Below, in pieces: positions 7,421 through 9,260 of a DNA stretch of 9,260 nucleotides; positions within the stretch are counted from its first letter, which is position 1; each line of letters starts with the position of its first letter. The stretch is from Actinomycetota bacterium. Lineage in GTDB: Bacteria; Actinomycetota; Actinomycetes; Streptosporangiales; Streptosporangiaceae. The stretch covers positions 1 to 9,260 of the forward strand of contig PMOU01000200.1 of the NCBI GenBank assembly GCA_003161205.1, read 5' to 3'. The notes beneath the pieces are model-generated. The model did not search any database. It was not told the origin of the DNA and saw only the letters and a list, made by a program, of their open reading frames with translations. Position numbers and translations under genes: made by a program.

Positions 7421-7462
7421 GGCTCAAAGAGCCAAGCAAAGAGCCAACGGAGTCAGACTCCG
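7421..7462 (+). repeat. Direct repeats and small hairpins near the attachment site
   Basis: CAAAGAGCCAA occurs at 7425-7435 and 7437-7447 with a 12-base period. The first copy is also part of an inverted repeat, GGCTC-AAA-GAGCC (7421-7433). Directly after comes CGGAGT-CAG-ACTCCG (7448-7462), a six-pair perfect hairpin. Such clusters near a tRNA attachment site are commonly arm-type sites for integrase or excisionase; the assignment is inferred from position only. Confidence 0.6.
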
Positions 7463-7510
7463 GGCGACGCCGACCGACAGTCAGCGAAAATCCCTGCAGG
7501 TAGATCGCTC

Positions 7511-7529
7511 TTCGGGCGATTTCGGGCGA
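7511..7529 (+). repeat. Doubled TTCGGGCGA next to the tRNA fragment
   Basis: TTCGGGCGA stands at 7511-7519 and 7521-7529, a 10-base period or about one helical turn, ending 19 bases before the tRNA-like segment. The core CGGGCGA also appears at 7462-7468. One-turn spacing fits adjacent protein-binding half-sites. Confidence 0.55.
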
Positions 7530-7548
7530 CGTAGAAATACGCAAAAAA

Positions 7549-7595
7549 TTTGGTTTGCATCCAGAAGGCCAGGGGTTCGAGTCCCCTTAGCTCCA
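7549..7595 (+). other. 3' fragment of tRNA-Ala(UGC), probable attR site
   Basis: The segment contains an anticodon arm TTTGG-TTTGCAT-CCAGA (five pairs including one G-U, anticodon TGC in the proper loop position), a five-base variable region, a perfect T arm AGGGG-TTCGAGT-CCCCT, and the acceptor 3' strand TAGCTCC plus discriminator A. This is the 3' part of an alanine tRNA, whose 5' acceptor strand would be GGGGCTA. No 5' acceptor strand or D arm precedes it: bases 7530-7548 are unrelated A/T-rich sequence. CCA is not encoded. A tRNA gene cut in the anticodon stem and complete to the 3' end is the usual signature of an integrase attachment core. The likely duplicated core is about 45 bases. 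Confidence 0.82.
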
Positions 7596-7617
7596 CGGCT
7601 ACCTCGAACAGCATCCA

Positions 7618-8592
7618 TCACCGGGCTTGCAAGACGCGAAGCTCGCGGAGGCTGTCGACGGTGTCGGTGATCGTGGTGTGCGCCGGGCGCGGCTGCCAGC
7701 CGAGTTCCTGCTTGGCACGGTCGTTGTGGATCGTGAGCGGCGTCGGGTCTTGGCCGGGAGCCTCCTGGAGGGTGACGTTGGCGCCGGCCGCACCGAGATA
7801 GTCGCGGATCGCCTCGGCCAGGCCCAGCCAGGTGATCGTCGGCCCGTCGGCCAGCAGCAGGTAACGCTTGCCGGCCGCGCCCGGCGTGTCGGCCGCCTTG
7901 AGATGGGCGTCGGCCACATCGCGCACGTCGGCCACGCCGAAGCGCTGGCGCGGCAGCGCCGGCATGGTGCCCTCAGCGATCGCCTTGATCGCGACCAGGG
8001 AGGAGCGCAGCGCGGTGACCAGCGTGGGGCCGATGATGAACGTCGGGTTGAGGACGACCAGCTCGATCTCGCCTGGATGTCGCTCGAGGTAATCCCAGGC
8101 GGCGCGCTCAGCGATCGCCTTGGAGCGCGGGTAGGGCGGCAGGCCAGGCGTGTCGGGATCGGTCCAATCCTCCTCGGTGTAGTCACGGACCGGCTTGGGC
8201 GAGTAGCCCACCGCGGCGAAACTCGAGGTCAGCACGACGCGACGCGCCCCGGCCTCGCGGGCGGCCCTGAGCACCCGCAACGTGCCCTCACGGGCGGGGA
8301 CGATCAGCTCGTCGGGATCCTCCGGCTGGGCCGGCGGGATCGGGCTGGCGACGTGATGGACCTCCTCGACATCGACCATGGCTCTGGCCCAGCCATCATC
8401 GGTGGCGAGGTCGGCTGCGACCACCTCCAGTCCGCTGTCGTCAGCATCGCCACGGCGCACCGCCTCGCGGATACCAGGCTCTGAGCTGGCTGAGCGCACC
8501 GTAGCGCGTACCTCCCGTCCCTGCCGGAGCAGCGCCGCAATCACCTGGGTCCCCAGATAGCCGTTTCCGCCGGTTACCAACACCCTGCTCAT
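7618..8592 (-). CDS. NAD(P)-dependent epimerase/reductase, extended SDR family
   Basis: The 324-residue protein is an extended short-chain dehydrogenase/reductase of the dihydroflavonol-reductase or epimerase-like type. It shows the dinucleotide-binding motif TGGNGYLG at residues 7-14, TVR with Arg33 (favouring NADP), Asp61 in VVAADL, the active-site segment VLTSSFAAVGY (Ser123/124) and Tyr154-x-x-x-Lys158 in PYPRSKAIAE. Downstream, LVVLNPTFIIGP and RFGVADVRDVADAHL are characteristic of the family. Substrate and reaction are unknown. I chose ATG at 8592 because the Rossmann strand starts there and GGAGGAGG lies about 10 bases upstream; an extension to 8691 would add an Arg/Gly-rich tail that is only the shadow of a MerR remnant in another frame. 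The gene begins 23 bases beyond the tRNA fragment, with its 3' end toward it, and looks chromosomal. Operator-like site A lies about 100 bases upstream. Confidence 0.93.
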   Translation of the reverse strand: MSRVLVTGGNGYLGTQVIAALLRQGREVRATVRSASSEPGIREAVRRGDADDSGLEVVAADLATDDGWARAMVDVEEVHHVASPIPPAQPEDPDELIVPAREGTLRVLRAAREAGARRVVLTSSFAAVGYSPKPVRDYTEEDWTDPDTPGLPPYPRSKAIAERAAWDYLERHPGEIELVVLNPTFIIGPTLVTALRSSLVAIKAIAEGTMPALPRQRFGVADVRDVADAHLKAADTPGAAGKRYLLLADGPTITWLGLAEAIRDYLGAAGANVTLQEAPGQDPTPLTIHNDRAKQELGWQPRPAHTTITDTVDSLRELRVLQAR

Positions 8593-8648
8593 CGCAGCGC
8601 CACCTCCTCCAGGCGCGGGGTGATGGCCCGCACCTGCTCGTTTACCTC
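8589..8648 (-). pseudogene. Remnant of the C-terminus of a second MerR regulator
   Basis: Read leftward, 8648 to 8589 encodes EVNEQVRAITPRLEEVALR and a TGA that overlaps the SDR start codon as ATGA. The last residues of the intact MerR downstream on the same strand are NLLVQDMLPRLKEVVLR-stop. Aligned from the stop, half of the last 18 residues match, and the DNA around both stops is nearly the same (TCATCGCAGC, then ACCTCCT and CAGGCG on the plus strand). There is no start codon that would let this frame make a protein alone. It is best seen as the tail of a deleted merR copy that was once translationally coupled to the SDR. Confidence 0.68.
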
Positions 8649-8650
8649 TG

Positions 8651-8680
8651 GTTCGGCGTCGGATGGTTCGGCGTCGGAGA
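8651..8680 (+). repeat. 15-base tandem repeat
   Basis: GTTCGGCGTCGGA occurs at 8651-8663 and 8666-8678 with a 15-base period. In the frame of the MerR remnant it reads as two copies of Ser-Asp-Ala-Glu-Pro, so it may be an in-frame slippage product inside the old coding sequence. Confidence 0.7.
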
Positions 8681-8691
8681 CAGCAAAGCAA

Positions 8692-8713
8692 ACCTCAAGC
8701 GCTTGAAGTCAAG
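8692..8713 (-). promoter_or_regulatory. Operator-like palindrome A, upstream of the SDR gene
   Basis: The site has a perfect 12-base palindrome, TCAAGCGCTTGA (8695-8706), extended on the minus-strand 5' side to CTTGACT, whose TTGACT (8712-8707) could be a -35 element. It matches site B at 20 of 22 positions; only the two central bases differ. MerR-family regulators bind such dyads within promoters of unusual spacing. I do not see a strong -10 (TTTGCT at a 19-base spacing is weak). The regulator is presumably the MerR encoded at 8768-9211. Confidence 0.65.
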
Positions 8714-8741
8714 GGCCGATCGCGAACTTCAGGCACGGCTC

Positions 8742-8771
8742 CTAGGGCGCGTATCCCAGCACGGGGCTCAT
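8742..8771 (-). pseudogene. Possible remnant of the start of a second SDR gene
   Basis: The stop of merR contains an overlapping ATG (8771-8769) that opens MSPVLGYAP and a TAG at 8742. The intact SDR starts MSRVLVTGG from an ATG that overlaps a MerR-like stop in exactly the same way, and 13 of the first 16 bases agree. The match is too short to be certain alone, but it mirrors the MerR remnant before the intact SDR. Confidence 0.45.
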
Positions 8772-9211
8772 CGCAGCACGACCTCCTTCAGGCGGGGAAG
8801 CATGTCCTGCACGAGCAGGTTCGCCGTGGCCTCCGCGTCGGTATCGCCGCGTTCGCGGGCGTCCCACAACGCCGCCTTTGCCCGCAGATAGTCCAGATGC
8901 GTCCGGAGCGTGCCGATCTCCGCCTCGATCCGCTCGGCGTGACGCAACAGCAGATCGCGCTGTTCACCGGCCGCCGCATGGCCAAGCTCACGGTTGGCCT
9001 GGTAGGTGCGCATGTCCTCGATCCCGACACCCATGGCGCGCAGGCACGCCAGTGCCTGCAGCTTGTCGAGGTCCTCGTCGCGGTACCGGCGGTGCCGGCT
9101 GCTGGCGTCACGGGCAATCGGGCCGATCAGCCCGACCTCCTCGTAATAGCGCAACGTGGGCTCACTCAGCCCGCTGCGCCGGGACACATCCTGGATCGTC
9201 AGAGCTGCCAT
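8768..9211 (-). CDS. MerR-family transcriptional regulator
   Basis: This 147-residue protein has the MerR winged helix-turn-helix at its N-terminus: LTIQDVSRRSGLSEPTLRYY (4-23), EEVGLIGPIARD, and RHRRYRDEDLDKLQALACLR (39-58), followed by AMGVGIEDMRTYQ. A helical dimerisation segment runs over about residues 75-115 (LLLRHAERIEAEIGTLRTHL), with a short C-terminal tail. There is only one Cys (56) and no metal- or redox-sensing cysteine set, so it belongs to the small-molecule or unassigned MerR group that often controls a neighbouring oxidoreductase. I chose ATG at 9211 over a TTG at 9232 because the HTH starts there in the family and TTG lies inside the operator. Site B ends 15 bases before the start codon, so autoregulation is likely. 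The likely target is the SDR gene, whose upstream region carries the same site. Confidence 0.94.
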   Translation of the reverse strand: MAALTIQDVSRRSGLSEPTLRYYEEVGLIGPIARDASSRHRRYRDEDLDKLQALACLRAMGVGIEDMRTYQANRELGHAAAGEQRDLLLRHAERIEAEIGTLRTHLDYLRAKAALWDARERGDTDAEATANLLVQDMLPRLKEVVLR

Positions 9212-9225
9212 GAATGCAGCGAAAC

Positions 9226-9247
9226 ACCTCAAGTACTTGAAGTCAAG
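9226..9247 (-). promoter_or_regulatory. Operator-like palindrome B, upstream of merR
   Basis: The site contains the perfect palindrome TCAAGTACTTGA (9229-9240) followed by AGTCAAG, giving TTGACT (9246-9241) as a possible -35 on the minus strand. It is 20/22 identical to site A at 8692-8713. Its position directly before the merR start codon fits autoregulation. A matching -10 is not obvious and the leader would be very short. Confidence 0.68.
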
Positions 9248-9260
9248 CGGTCCTGGGCTT

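Larger units (their letters stand above)
7011..7548. other. Gene-free region between darG and the tRNA fragment
   Basis: No frame on either strand resembles a protein I know, and short frames here lack ribosome sites and sensible composition. The stretch carries a 14-base tandem repeat (7093-7125), a pair of 11-base direct repeats plus two small hairpins (7421-7462) and a doubled TTCGGGCGA (7511-7529) immediately before the tRNA fragment. That arrangement suits the arm of an integrase attachment site. Two short words of darG also recur at 7142-7181. No intrinsic terminator with a U-tract is visible after darG. Confidence 0.5.
1..7595. mobile_element. Decayed tRNA-Ala-integrated conjugative/mobilizable element (right part)
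   Basis: The right limit is inferred from a 3' tRNA-Ala fragment ending at 7595. In elements that insert into the 3' half of a tRNA gene, such a fragment lies at the end away from the reconstituted gene. Because the fragment reads left to right, the element lies to its left and the complete tRNA-Ala(UGC) should lie beyond base 1. Supporting context inside this span is a wrecked MobF relaxase-helicase (conjugative transfer), an IS110-family remnant (secondary insertion), a compositionally foreign DarTG module, and clusters of short repeats next to the fragment. No integrase, Xis, replication or DNA-translocase gene is visible. The flavoprotein/XRE pair could be element cargo or chromosomal debris joined by rearrangement. 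The left boundary given is simply the window edge. Confidence 0.55.

Noticed and set aside
7448..7462. Rho-independent terminator for darG
   Set aside because: The stem is only six pairs, there is no T-run after it, and it lies over 400 bases past the darG stop.
7421..7529. CRISPR-like array
   Set aside because: Repeats are too short, only doubled, and without regular spacers; attachment-site arms are a better explanation.
7011..7548. A hidden integrase or excisionase gene next to the attachment fragment
   Set aside because: I looked in all frames for tyrosine- or serine-recombinase motifs or a small HTH and saw none; frames are short and broken.
7549..7595. Functional tRNA-Ala gene
   Set aside because: The 5' acceptor strand and D arm are missing; the preceding bases are unrelated and cannot form a tRNA.
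8593..8691. N-terminal extension of the SDR to an upstream start at 8691
   Set aside because: The added residues are an Arg/Gly-rich shadow of the MerR remnant read in another frame. The Rossmann strand and a strong GGAGG site favour ATG at 8592.

Overview
The window comes from a high-GC actinomycete. Codon third positions are strongly G/C-rich outside one A/T-richer island, and the gene content is typical: an IS110-type transposase, a flavoprotein/XRE gene pair, a MobF relaxase-helicase of the actinobacterial kind, and a MerR/SDR pair. I cannot name the genus; a Streptosporangiales- or Frankia-like host would fit.

Bases 1 to about 4105 are a graveyard of mobile-element genes. A broken, left-truncated IS110-family transposase (minus strand) abuts the middle of a flavoprotein gene that has lost its N-terminal part. 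The flavoprotein overlaps, by ATGA, an XRE-type helix-turn-helix gene. After about 63 codons that gene runs in frame into the interior of a MobF relaxase, just before its HxH motif. The relaxase-helicase then continues to 4105 but is broken by an internal deletion that removes the Walker B region and changes frame (about 2110) and by an extra G in a G-run (2386-2390).

Bases 4106 to 5277 hold one uncharacterised minus-strand gene and an apparently non-coding stretch. Bases 5278 to 7010, visibly richer in A/T than the rest, encode an intact toxin-antitoxin pair: a DarT-family DNA ADP-ribosyltransferase followed, with a 4-base ATGA overlap, by a DarG-type macrodomain antitoxin with a C-terminal SocA/Panacea-like region.

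Bases 7011 to 7595 carry no gene but contain several short direct and inverted repeats, then the 3' part of a tRNA-Ala(UGC) gene with no 5' half. This is what the right attachment site of an element integrated into a tRNA gene looks like. It places everything to the left, including the relaxase wreck and DarTG, inside a decayed integrated element. The intact tRNA-Ala, and possibly the integrase, should lie left of the window. Sequence from 7596 on would be host chromosome.

The right flank holds an extended SDR (NAD(P)-dependent epimerase/reductase) and a MerR-family regulator, both on the minus strand. Each is preceded by an almost identical 22-base operator-like palindrome. Upstream of the SDR lie the last ~19 codons of a second MerR, and just after the intact MerR lies what looks like the first codons of a second SDR. 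The simplest reading is tandem duplication of an operator-merR-sdr unit followed by reciprocal loss, leaving one gene per copy with each under its own operator.
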